A stretch of 20,722 bases of DNA from Spirochaetaceae bacterium (lineage in GTDB: Bacteria; Spirochaetota; Spirochaetia; Treponematales; Breznakiellaceae), in NCBI GenBank assembly GCA_031257135.1, contig JAIRPH010000111.1, positions 1-20,722 of the forward strand, read 5' to 3'. This document shows, piece after piece, positions 15,272 through 20,722 of the stretch. The notes below the pieces were generated by a model, which was given only the letters and a program-made list of their open reading frames with translations, made no database searches and was not told the DNA's origin. Every line of letters begins with the position of its first letter. The stretch's first letter is position 1. The position numbers were made by a program, and so were the translations under genes.

Positions 15272-16558
15272 ATGGATTCTTTTAATATCGGCATTTTAAG
15301 CATCCTGGTATTATTGCTTCTCTTTTCGGCGTTTTTTTCCGCCAGCGAGACGGCGTTTTCTTCGCTGAACCGGATTAAATTGAAAAATATGGCCGCTCAA
15401 GGGAATAAACGGGCCGCGTTAGCGTTGAAACTCGCGGAAAATTACGATAAACTCCTGTCCGCGGTGCTGATCGGGAATAATATCGTCAACATCAGCTCTT
15501 CCGCGTTGGCTACGGTTTTCTTTGTCGGACTGCTCGGCAACGCCGGAGTGAGCGTCGCAACCCTGGTGATGACGGTTCTAGTCCTTTTCATCGGAGAAAT
15601 TTCCCCCAAAACCCTCGCCAAAGAAACGCCGGAACAAACGGCGATGTTTTCCGCTCCGTTCTTGAAGGTTCTGGTTTTCATTTTGACGCCTCTTAACCGG
15701 CTTTTGGTCGTCTGGAAGGGCTGTATCATAAAGCTCTTCAAGGTACAGGAAAACCGGAAAGTTACCGAAGCGGAACTTCTCACGTTTGTCGAGGAGGTGC
15801 GGCAGGAAGGGGGCATTAACGAACGGGAAGAAGCCATGATCCGCCGGACTATCGCATTCGACGATCTTGCCGCTCAGGATATTTATACTCCCCGCATTGA
15901 CGTTGCCGCGGTTTCTCTCTCGGACACGGTAGAGACGATTGACCGCAAGTTCAGCGAAACCGGATATTCCAGACTGCCGGTGTATCAGGATTCGATAGAT
16001 CATATTGTAGGGCTTATTCTGCTGAAGGATTTTCACCATGAGGTGATGGGCAAAAAAAAGCCTGCCGAAACTATCATAAAGCCCGCGGTATTTATCACGA
16101 AGTCGATGAAACTTCCTAAGCTCCTCAAGACCTTGCAGGAAAAGCAAGCTCATCTTGCGGTTCTGGTTGATGAATTCGGCGGGACCATGGGAATTATCAC
16201 CATAGAGGATATCCTTGAAGAACTGGTAGGAGAGATTTGGGATGAGCATGATGAGGTCGTAGAACCTATCCTTCAGACCGCTCCGAAAACCTATATGGTG
16301 CTGGGAAATACCGATTTAGAGGAGTTGTTTGATTTTTTCGCGCTCCGCGAGGGAGAAGGCGAAGATAAAACCGATTATCACCGGCATACCACGGTAAGCA
16401 ACTGGGTTCTTGAGCGGTGCGGCGGAGTTCCTAAGGAAGGGGATCATTTCCAGTTTCAGCGTCTGCGGATCAGCCCTTCTAAGATTCATCGTCATCGGGT
16501 GCTGGAAATTACGGTTACTGAAGAAGAACCGGAAGCTGAAGAACAGGAGGGTATATAA
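15272..16558 (+). CDS. CNNM (DUF21) / CBS-domain membrane protein, CorC-HlyC/TlyC family
   Basis: I choose the ATG at 15272 (428 residues) over the in-frame ATG at 15242, because the -10 hexamer lies between them and the protein then starts MDSFNIGILSILV, directly before the first membrane helix. The CNNM domain (about 1-180) has several hydrophobic segments and the motifs SASETAFSSLNRIKLKN, LIGNNIVNISSSALAT and GEISPKTLAKE. Two CBS domains follow (about 195-320; TPRIDVAAV, RLPVYQDSIDHIVGLILLKD, LVDEFGGTMGIITIEDILEE), then a CorC_HlyC domain (about 335-415). The family is linked to magnesium/cobalt export, and the older name hemolysin C is misleading. AGGAGG for the next gene lies inside its last codons, so the two genes form an operon. 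Confidence 0.92.
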   Translation: MDSFNIGILSILVLLLLFSAFFSASETAFSSLNRIKLKNMAAQGNKRAALALKLAENYDKLLSAVLIGNNIVNISSSALATVFFVGLLGNAGVSVATLVMTVLVLFIGEISPKTLAKETPEQTAMFSAPFLKVLVFILTPLNRLLVVWKGCIIKLFKVQENRKVTEAELLTFVEEVRQEGGINEREEAMIRRTIAFDDLAAQDIYTPRIDVAAVSLSDTVETIDRKFSETGYSRLPVYQDSIDHIVGLILLKDFHHEVMGKKKPAETIIKPAVFITKSMKLPKLLKTLQEKQAHLAVLVDEFGGTMGIITIEDILEELVGEIWDEHDEVVEPILQTAPKTYMVLGNTDLEELFDFFALREGEGEDKTDYHRHTTVSNWVLERCGGVPKEGDHFQFQRLRISPSKIHRHRVLEITVTEEEPEAEEQEGI

Positions 16559-17653
16559 ATGGAAAAAAATGAAATTCTGGCGATCTACGGAGACGACCCT
16601 GAGACCATGTCCCGGCGCATCGCCGAGGAAGCGGGTCTGGAAAGTCTTATCGGCGATAGGCGTAAGCGGGTGGGGCTTAAACCGAATCTGGTAGTTTCCC
16701 GCACTGCCGACGGCGGAGCGACTACGCACCCTGAAATAGCCCGAGGTCTCATTGGATACCTGCAAAGTCACGGCTTTACTGACGTGACGATTCTCGAAGG
16801 CTCTTGGGTGGGAGACGATACGGATCAGGCTTTTAAAGTGTGCGGCTATAAACAGCTTGCCGAAGAAACCGGCGTAGCTATTATCAATCTTCAGAAAGAT
16901 ACGGCTCATCCCCGGGATTGCCGGGGTATGAAAATCGAAATCTGCGACGCCGCCTGCGACGTGGATTTTATGATCAATCTGCCGGTTTTAAAAGGGCATT
17001 GCCAAACGCTCGTAACCTGCGCGCTTAAAAATAATAAAGGGGTCATCTCTAATCGGGAAAAACGGCGTTTTCATACATTGGGACTGCATCAGCCTATAGC
17101 GCATCTCAATGCCGTTGCCAAGAATGACTTCATTTTGGTAGACAGCATCTGCGGAGACTTGGACTTTGAGGAAGGCGGAAATCCGGTTCCCGCGGGTCGG
17201 CTTTTTGGCTCTCGGGATCCGGTTCTCTGCGACGCTTGGGGCGCGACCCTTCTGGGCTACCGCGCCGATGAGATACCCTATATCGGACTGGCGGAAAAGC
17301 TCGGAATCGGTTGCGGAAACCCGAAACAAGCCCGCATCAGAGAGCTTAATCACAGTTCTCAAGGCGCGCTTTTCCCGCGCCCTCAAGGCAGAGTCAGAGA
17401 ACGCGCGCGGTATATCCGGGAAGATAAAGCCTGTAGCGCCTGTTACGCCGGCTTAGTCTTCGCCCTTTCCAGAATAACCCAAAACGAACTAAGCCGCCTG
17501 AAAGAACCTATAAGCATCGGTCAGGGATTCAAAGGCAAAAAAGGAACCCTCGGCGTAGGACAATGCGCCGCAAATTTTGCCGCATTCTGCGGCGGCTGTC
17601 CGCCGAACGCCCGGGAAATAGCGGATTTCCTGCAAGCGGTTATTTCCCGGTAA
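16559..17653 (+). CDS. DUF362 protein with cysteine-rich C-terminus
   Basis: The ATG directly abuts the previous stop, with AGGAGG (16545-16550) eight bases upstream. The 364-residue protein matches the DUF362 family: KPNLVVSRTADGGATTHPEI, the LEGSWVGDDTDQAF segment, FMINLPVLKGHCQTLVTCAL with KNNKGVISNREKRRFH, and LVDSICGDLDFEEGGNP. The biochemical role of this family is poorly defined. The C-terminal 75 residues contain five clustered cysteines, C292-x2-C295, C336 and C344-x2-C347, which could bind a metal or Fe-S cluster; that is inference, since the spacing does not follow a standard ferredoxin motif. The 3' end overlaps the convergent crcB gene by 14 bp. Co-transcription with the CNNM transporter is likely but functionally unexplained. 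Confidence 0.88.
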   Translation: MEKNEILAIYGDDPETMSRRIAEEAGLESLIGDRRKRVGLKPNLVVSRTADGGATTHPEIARGLIGYLQSHGFTDVTILEGSWVGDDTDQAFKVCGYKQLAEETGVAIINLQKDTAHPRDCRGMKIEICDAACDVDFMINLPVLKGHCQTLVTCALKNNKGVISNREKRRFHTLGLHQPIAHLNAVAKNDFILVDSICGDLDFEEGGNPVPAGRLFGSRDPVLCDAWGATLLGYRADEIPYIGLAEKLGIGCGNPKQARIRELNHSSQGALFPRPQGRVRERARYIREDKACSACYAGLVFALSRITQNELSRLKEPISIGQGFKGKKGTLGVGQCAANFAAFCGGCPPNAREIADFLQAVISR

Positions 17654-18017
17654 GTGTTTTACTTAGGGCTATGCCCGCCAATACGCAGAGGATACTTATC
17701 CCGTTGTTTAAGGCTATGTTAAGCAGAGCTTGTTTTATATGTCCGTCAAGAAAAAAACGCAGAGTTTCCAGAGAATAGGTTGAAAACGTGGTATATCCGC
17801 CGAGAAAACCGGTTATTACAAAAAAACGCAAGCCCTCCGGAACCGTAAACGCTTCAAAGGTTTTAAAGAAAAAGCCTATGAGCAACGCGCCCGCGCCGTT
17901 CACAAACAAGGTTCCCAGCGGGAAGGGCTTGTTATACGCCGACTGAATAAGAAAGGTCGAGCCATACCGTAAGACCGCTCCGATTCCTCCGCCGATAATA
18001 ATGGCTATATAGTTCAT
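17640..18017 (-). CDS. crcB: CrcB/Fluc fluoride ion channel
   Basis: The 125-residue protein has four hydrophobic helices and the Fluc signatures: GGGIGAVLRYG near the start, GTLFVNGAGALLIGFFF in helix 2, and GFLGGYTTFSTYSLET in helix 3, with the phenylalanine and threonine residues lining the fluoride path. Fluc proteins act as dual-topology dimers that expel fluoride from the cytoplasm. Only one copy is visible, fitting the homodimer type. The ATG overlaps the stop of the upstream minus-strand gene by four bases (18014-18017), so translation is probably coupled. The gene has no fluoride riboswitch directly in front. Its stop overlaps the end of the convergent DUF362 gene. Confidence 0.94.
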   Translation of the reverse strand: MNYIAIIIGGGIGAVLRYGSTFLIQSAYNKPFPLGTLFVNGAGALLIGFFFKTFEAFTVPEGLRFFVITGFLGGYTTFSTYSLETLRFFLDGHIKQALLNIALNNGISILCVLAGIALSKTLTGK

Positions 18018-18451
18018 AGGCTGAAGGTATAGGCGATCTGTCCCCTCAGGGTTCCGTCAGCCTGTATGAAGCAGGTTAGCGTCCAATTTCTGAGGTCTTG
18101 TAATCGGGCGGTTGCAGGACGCTGTTTTTCATAGACAAGGGGATATATAATAGAAAAAATCGCATCGGCGACAAGAAAAATACTTCCTCCAACTAAAGCC
18201 GCGGTAACGGCGGGATTGTCAGTATCCGCTCCTATGATAAAGGGCGAAGCCACAAGCGCGATGCCGCACGCTTCCAAGGTGGTAAGCATCATCCCGTCCC
18301 ATATATGTCCGCTTGCATAAGAGCCGGCGCCGAATAAAAAGTTTAATCCTATGAGACCCGCTCTTTCCTTAACGGTATAATCTTCATACTGCTGGGCAAA
18401 CGCTGAAGCCGCGGCATAAAACGCCAAGGCTCCCGCTAAAAAATATTTCAT
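18014..18451 (-). CDS. Small secreted membrane protein, possibly P13-like
   Basis: The 145-residue product begins with a clear cleavable signal, MKYFLAGALAFYAAASAFAQ, followed by a charged stretch and then hydrophobic segments around residues 30-50, 55-75 and 85-110. The order of a short charged N-terminus, LNFLFGAGSYASGHIWDG and a run of small residues recalls spirochaetal P13 porin-like proteins, but the similarity is by eye only. It is translated ahead of crcB with a 4-nt overlap, so the two share one message. No Shine-Dalgarno lies before the ATG, and the promoter -10 ends 8 nt upstream. A role in fluoride resistance is possible from location only. Confidence 0.72.
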   Translation of the reverse strand: MKYFLAGALAFYAAASAFAQQYEDYTVKERAGLIGLNFLFGAGSYASGHIWDGMMLTTLEACGIALVASPFIIGADTDNPAVTAALVGGSIFLVADAIFSIIYPLVYEKQRPATARLQDLRNWTLTCFIQADGTLRGQIAYTFSL

Positions 18452-18459
18452 AGACCCAT

Positions 18460-18487
18460 AGTATACAAAAACGCTCTAGTTTTGCAA
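18460..18487 (-). promoter_or_regulatory. Minus-strand promoter of the P13-like/crcB operon, predicting a leaderless mRNA
   Basis: Reading the minus strand, TTGCAA (18487-18482), a 16-bp spacer and TATACT (18465-18460) predict a start at about 18453, two bases before the ATG at 18451. The whole divergent intergenic region is only 46 bp, and the -35 lies within the upstream region of the PAP2 gene. Confidence 0.55.
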
Positions 18488-18497
18488 TATATATATT

Positions 18498-19265
18498 ATG
18501 AAACGCTCTAGCATCTTATGCGCTATGGTTTTGACGGTTTTTACCATACGCGCGGAAAGCAGATATACCTACGACGCGCCGAAAGACCTCTTTTTGGGGA
18601 CGTTTGCCTTAGGGGTTTTTGTTCCGCCCTTTTTCGTCAGCGGTTCCAATAGCAAGGCTGTGACCGCTGACGCGGGAACCGTAAACCCCTTTGACCGGAG
18701 TCTGATGTTCGCGTACAACAAACCGCTGGATATTGCCGGAGATGTTGGGATGTATGGGCTGGCGGTTTTACCGGTTATATCGCTGATAGGAAACATCGCT
18801 AATATCAACGCGGTAGCGTCTTATGCGATTATGTACGGCGAAGCCTTTTCGCTTACCTATGGAACCGTGGAAATTATCAAAGATGCAACGTCCCGGAATC
18901 GTCCCTATACCTATTTCGGCGGTATTCCGGCGGGGATGGAAGAAGATTATTACAACAGTTTTCCTTCCCGTCATACGGCATTGGCTTTTATGTCCGCGGG
19001 CTTTCTCAGTTCTACTTTTGTTACTGAATATCCCGATTCTCCGTTGAAGATACCCGTTGTCGTCATAAGCAACGCATTGGCTGTCGGGGTCGGGGTAAGC
19101 CGCATCGCATCGGGGAATCATTTCCTGACCGACGTCTTGGTCGGCGGCGCGATTGGCTCTCTCTACGGGTATCTGATTCCGTTCCTCCACCTGCGGAAAC
19201 AAGATGCCGCCCGCTTTGCCCTGAGTCCAATGGCAAACGGATTCATGCTGACGTGGAAACGATAA
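18498..19265 (+). CDS. PAP2-superfamily membrane phosphatase
   Basis: The 255-residue protein has an N-terminal signal or anchor (MKRSSILCAMVLTVFTIRAE) and further membrane helices. All three motifs of the PAP2/lipid phosphatase family can be read: K128-x6-R135-P136 (KDATSRNRP), P156-S-R-H159-T (the usual PSGH with Arg for Gly), and S201-R202-x5-H208-x3-D212 (SRIASGNHFLTD). The catalytic site is therefore intact. Members dephosphorylate lipid phosphates such as phosphatidic acid or undecaprenyl pyrophosphate on the outer face of the inner membrane; the substrate here is unknown. There is no Shine-Dalgarno; a TATATA at 18488-18493 lies just before the ATG, so this may be another near-leaderless gene. 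It is divergent from the P13-like/crcB unit. Confidence 0.9.
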   Translation: MKRSSILCAMVLTVFTIRAESRYTYDAPKDLFLGTFALGVFVPPFFVSGSNSKAVTADAGTVNPFDRSLMFAYNKPLDIAGDVGMYGLAVLPVISLIGNIANINAVASYAIMYGEAFSLTYGTVEIIKDATSRNRPYTYFGGIPAGMEEDYYNSFPSRHTALAFMSAGFLSSTFVTEYPDSPLKIPVVVISNALAVGVGVSRIASGNHFLTDVLVGGAIGSLYGYLIPFLHLRKQDAARFALSPMANGFMLTWKR

Positions 19266-19315
19266 TACCTCAAATCCGCTTTGGCTCTTCGGCTACGCCT
19301 TAGAGAAAAGGGCTT

Positions 19316-19693
19316 TCCCGGCATAGCGGAGGTACATCGCTCCGATCTGAAGGTATATCCCCGCGCCGCGCCCGCTTTAGCGGTCGCCTCAGCGGGATAG
19401 CTGGTCGCCTCGGCGGGATAGGCGTCGAACCTGACGGGGTAGGCGCGCAACTCGGCGGGGTAGGCGGACGACTCAGCGGGATGTCCCCGCGCTTCAAAGG
19501 GGAGTCCCTTTATCGCGGCGGGATGTACCATGCTCTGAAGGGATGTCCCTTTGGGATGACCGCTATAGCGGTCGCCTCAGATGCTATGGCGGTCACTCCG
19601 GCGGGGAGTACCTGCGTTTCAATGTGCAGTCCCCGCGCGCTAAAGAGAAATCCCCGCGCCATCAAGAGAAATCCCAATATCACTATTTGGAGG
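19316..19693 (+). repeat. Array of eighteen 21-bp units encoding degenerate heptapeptides
   Basis: After the PAP2 gene the sequence has an exact 21-bp period for 378 bp with no net indel. Read in one plus-strand frame (open from 19304 to the TGA at 19694), the units give heptapeptides such as SLRSEGI, SGRLSGI, AGRLGGI, GAQLGGV, GGRLSGM, SPRFKGE, SLYRGGM, AVTPAGS, PRALKRN and PRAIKRN; a rough consensus is S-P/G-R-L/F-x-G-I/M. The first in-frame ATG is at 19481, with no Shine-Dalgarno, and no start lies upstream, so expression is doubtful. Two more degraded units may precede it (19274-19315). Minus-strand frames also show heptads. It is either a decayed repeat-protein gene or a non-coding minisatellite. 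The array stops exactly where the IS1 element begins. Confidence 0.85.
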
Positions 19694-19711
19694 TGATTTA
19701 CAAAGTATGAT
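19692..19711 (+). repeat. IS1 left inverted repeat
   Basis: This 20-bp end begins at the last base pairs of the 21-bp array, and its start overlaps the TGA closing the array's open frame. It differs from the right end only at two adjacent positions (TT against CC). Confidence 0.85.
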
Positions 19712-19755
19712 AGAGAGAGTATGACAAAGAGAGACAAGAGCGATGCTATGGAATA

Positions 19756-20458
19756 ATGCAAATCGTCATAGAACTCAAATGCCCCCAATGCTATAGTAGT
19801 ACCTAGTCCGAAATGGGAAAAAAAGCAACGGCTCCCAGAATTATCTCTGCAAAGACTGCGGACGACAGTTTATTGCGGACCATGAAAAAACTTACCGGGG
19901 ATGCCTCACCGGTATAGCCGAACTCGTAAAAATCATGCTGGTACGGGGCGCCGGCATCCGGGACATCAGCGCCATCCTCAAAATAAGCATTACGAAGGTA
20001 CTCAAAGTCCTTACTTCGGGGATTTATGTGGTATGACCGAAGAAAAAACACTATGACCACCTGGAAACAGACGAGTTTTGGACCTATGTGGGGGAAAAGA
20101 AGAATAAAATCCGGCTTATTTACGCGTATCACCGGGAATCCGGCGGGATTGTGGGGGTATGTATGGGGAAAACGGGACTTGAAAACCGCACAAAAGTTGC
20201 GGAAGCGGCTGATACGGCTGGGAATTACCTGGGATACGATAGCGGCTGACGATTGGGACAGCTTCCTGACGGCATTTGACCGAGGATAACCGGTTAACCG
20301 GCAAAGCGTACACGGTGGGAATAGAGGGGAATAACTGCCGGTTACGGCATCGGCTCAGGCGGACTTTCAGGCGAACCTGTTGTTTTTCCAAGAAGCTCTT
20401 CAATCATCGGAAAGCCTTCAATATGGCTTTCCATTACATCAATTATGGCTTCGTTTGA
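19756..20458 (+). pseudogene. IS1-family transposase, multiply frameshifted
   Basis: Joined segments give a near-complete IS1-type transposase of about 234 residues. The zinc-finger-like N-terminus (MQIVIELKCPQCYSS, then VRNGKKSNGSQNYLCKDCG) is split by a one-base deletion near 19803. The helix-turn-helix part (RGAGIRDISAILKISITKV) runs to an in-frame TGA at 20034. The catalytic part follows: ETDEFWTYVGEKKNKI with the first Asp, a one-base insertion in the G-run at 20153-20157, YVWGKRDLKTAQKLRKR and DDWDSFLTAF with the second Asp, another one-base insertion near 20275, then TVGIEGNNCRLRHRLRR with the Glu and FSKKLFNH to MAFHYINYGFV. Four inactivating lesions mean it cannot move unaided. Confidence 0.9.
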
Positions 20459-20463
20459 GCTTC

Positions 20464-20483
20464 ATCATACTTTGTGGATCACC
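20464..20483 (+). repeat. IS1 right inverted repeat
   Basis: It is the reverse complement of the left end at 18 of 20 positions and lies 5 bp after the transposase stop. The IS256 reading frame runs straight on from it. Confidence 0.85.
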
Positions 20484-20485
20484 AC

Positions 20486-20722
20486 CTGAAAAAGATATAC
20501 CTGGCTCCCTCGACTGATCTTGCATCAGGCGTGCTGGACGAGTTCGCTGAAGTCTGGGACAAGAAGTATCCGATGATTTCCAAATCGTGGCGGAACCGGT
20601 GGAACGAGGTGATACCGTTTTTCAAGTTTTCGCCTGAAATCAGGAATGCGGCCTATACGACCAACGCCATAGAGTCGGTCAGTTATACGATCCCGAAAAT
20701 CGTCAAATCCGGCGTCGTTTCC
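20486..20722 (+). pseudogene. IS256-family (Mutator-type) transposase, 3' fragment cut by IS1 and by the window end
   Basis: 79 codons are open to the window end. LKKIYLAPSTDLASGVLDEF, WDKKYP, KSWRNRWNEVIPFFKFSPEI and YTTNAIES are the C-terminal signature of IS256/Mutator transposases, including the conserved Glu of TTNAIES. The motif normally continues IESLNxxLRK; here it reads IESVSYTIPK, so conserved Asn and Arg are changed, a sign of decay. The 5' two-thirds of the gene is absent: the IS1 right end comes directly before, and left of the IS1 is unrelated repeat DNA. The fragment therefore has no start and is non-functional here. Confidence 0.85.

Larger units (their letters stand above)
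19692..20483 (+). mobile_element. IS1-family insertion sequence with both terminal repeats, transposase inactivated
   Basis: The left end GGTGATTTACAAAGTATGAT (19692-19711) and the right end ATCATACTTTGTGGATCACC (20464-20483) are inverted repeats matching at 18 of 20 positions. The 792-bp length and a single IS1-type transposase inside fit the family. No target-site duplication is seen: the bases before 19692 (from the repeat array) and after 20483 (IS256 sequence) do not match. Confidence 0.87.

Noticed and set aside
18452..18497. Fluoride riboswitch upstream of the crcB operon
   Set aside because: The intergenic space is 46 bp and the predicted minus-strand transcript is leaderless, so there is no room for the aptamer.
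19163..19531. Minus-strand ORF with PAExxAY-like heptads
   Set aside because: It is the reverse reading of the same 21-bp array fused to PAP2 antisense sequence; a 21-bp period opens several frames at once. The plus-strand frame is open over the whole array, this one is not.
19316..19693. CRISPR array
   Set aside because: Units are contiguous 21-mers without unique spacers, they vary strongly, and no cas gene is nearby.
20026..20289. Separate small protein of 87 residues
   Set aside because: Its second half is the catalytic part of the IS1 transposase and its first half is out-of-frame reading of the same gene; it is a product of the frameshifts.

Overview
The window looks like a chromosomal segment of a spirochaete, most likely a Treponema-like organism. 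The inference rests on a FlgM-type anti-sigma factor under a textbook sigma-28 promoter, several large lipoproteins with relaxed lipoboxes, a small membrane protein reminiscent of spirochaetal P13 proteins, and a moderate-GC coding style. No rRNA, tRNA or CRISPR array is visible.

Layout. Positions 176-1303 carry an ankyrin-repeat lipoprotein. thrA (1489-3966) encodes a fused aspartokinase/homoserine dehydrogenase. Next is an Nfu-type Fe-S scaffold followed at once by a YgiQ-family radical SAM gene, which has no ATG, GTG or TTG where its conserved N-terminus begins. After an AT-rich gap come fabH, rsmI (16S rRNA methylation), flgM and a TrmH/SpoU-type RNA methyltransferase. Two large surface or periplasmic proteins follow: a lipoprotein made of two tandem ~435-residue copies of an unrecognised module (9284-12100), and a two-domain M16 zinc-peptidase lipoprotein (12359-15181). 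A CNNM/CBS (CorC/HlyC-like) membrane protein is followed directly by a DUF362 protein with extra C-terminal cysteines. On the minus strand a two-gene unit encodes a P13-like membrane protein and the CrcB fluoride channel, coupled by a 4-nt overlap. A PAP2 lipid phosphatase is divergent from it.

From about 19.27 kb the region changes character. An exact-period array of eighteen degenerate 21-bp units (19316-19693) leaves one plus-strand frame open as heptapeptide repeats. It abuts an IS1-family element with both terminal inverted repeats (19692-20483), whose transposase is broken by three frameshifts and one stop. The right end of that element lies directly against a 5'-truncated IS256-family transposase that runs off the window. 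No target duplication is visible, which suggests IS-mediated rearrangement.

The most notable cross-cutting pattern is promoter placement. At four genes without a Shine-Dalgarno sequence (thrA, rsmI, the CNNM gene and the P13-like gene), a good -35/-10 pair places the predicted transcription start within about 2 nt of the start codon. This predicts leaderless mRNAs. Neighbouring genes such as nfu, flgM and the two big lipoproteins have conventional leaders with strong Shine-Dalgarno sequences, so two initiation modes appear to coexist.
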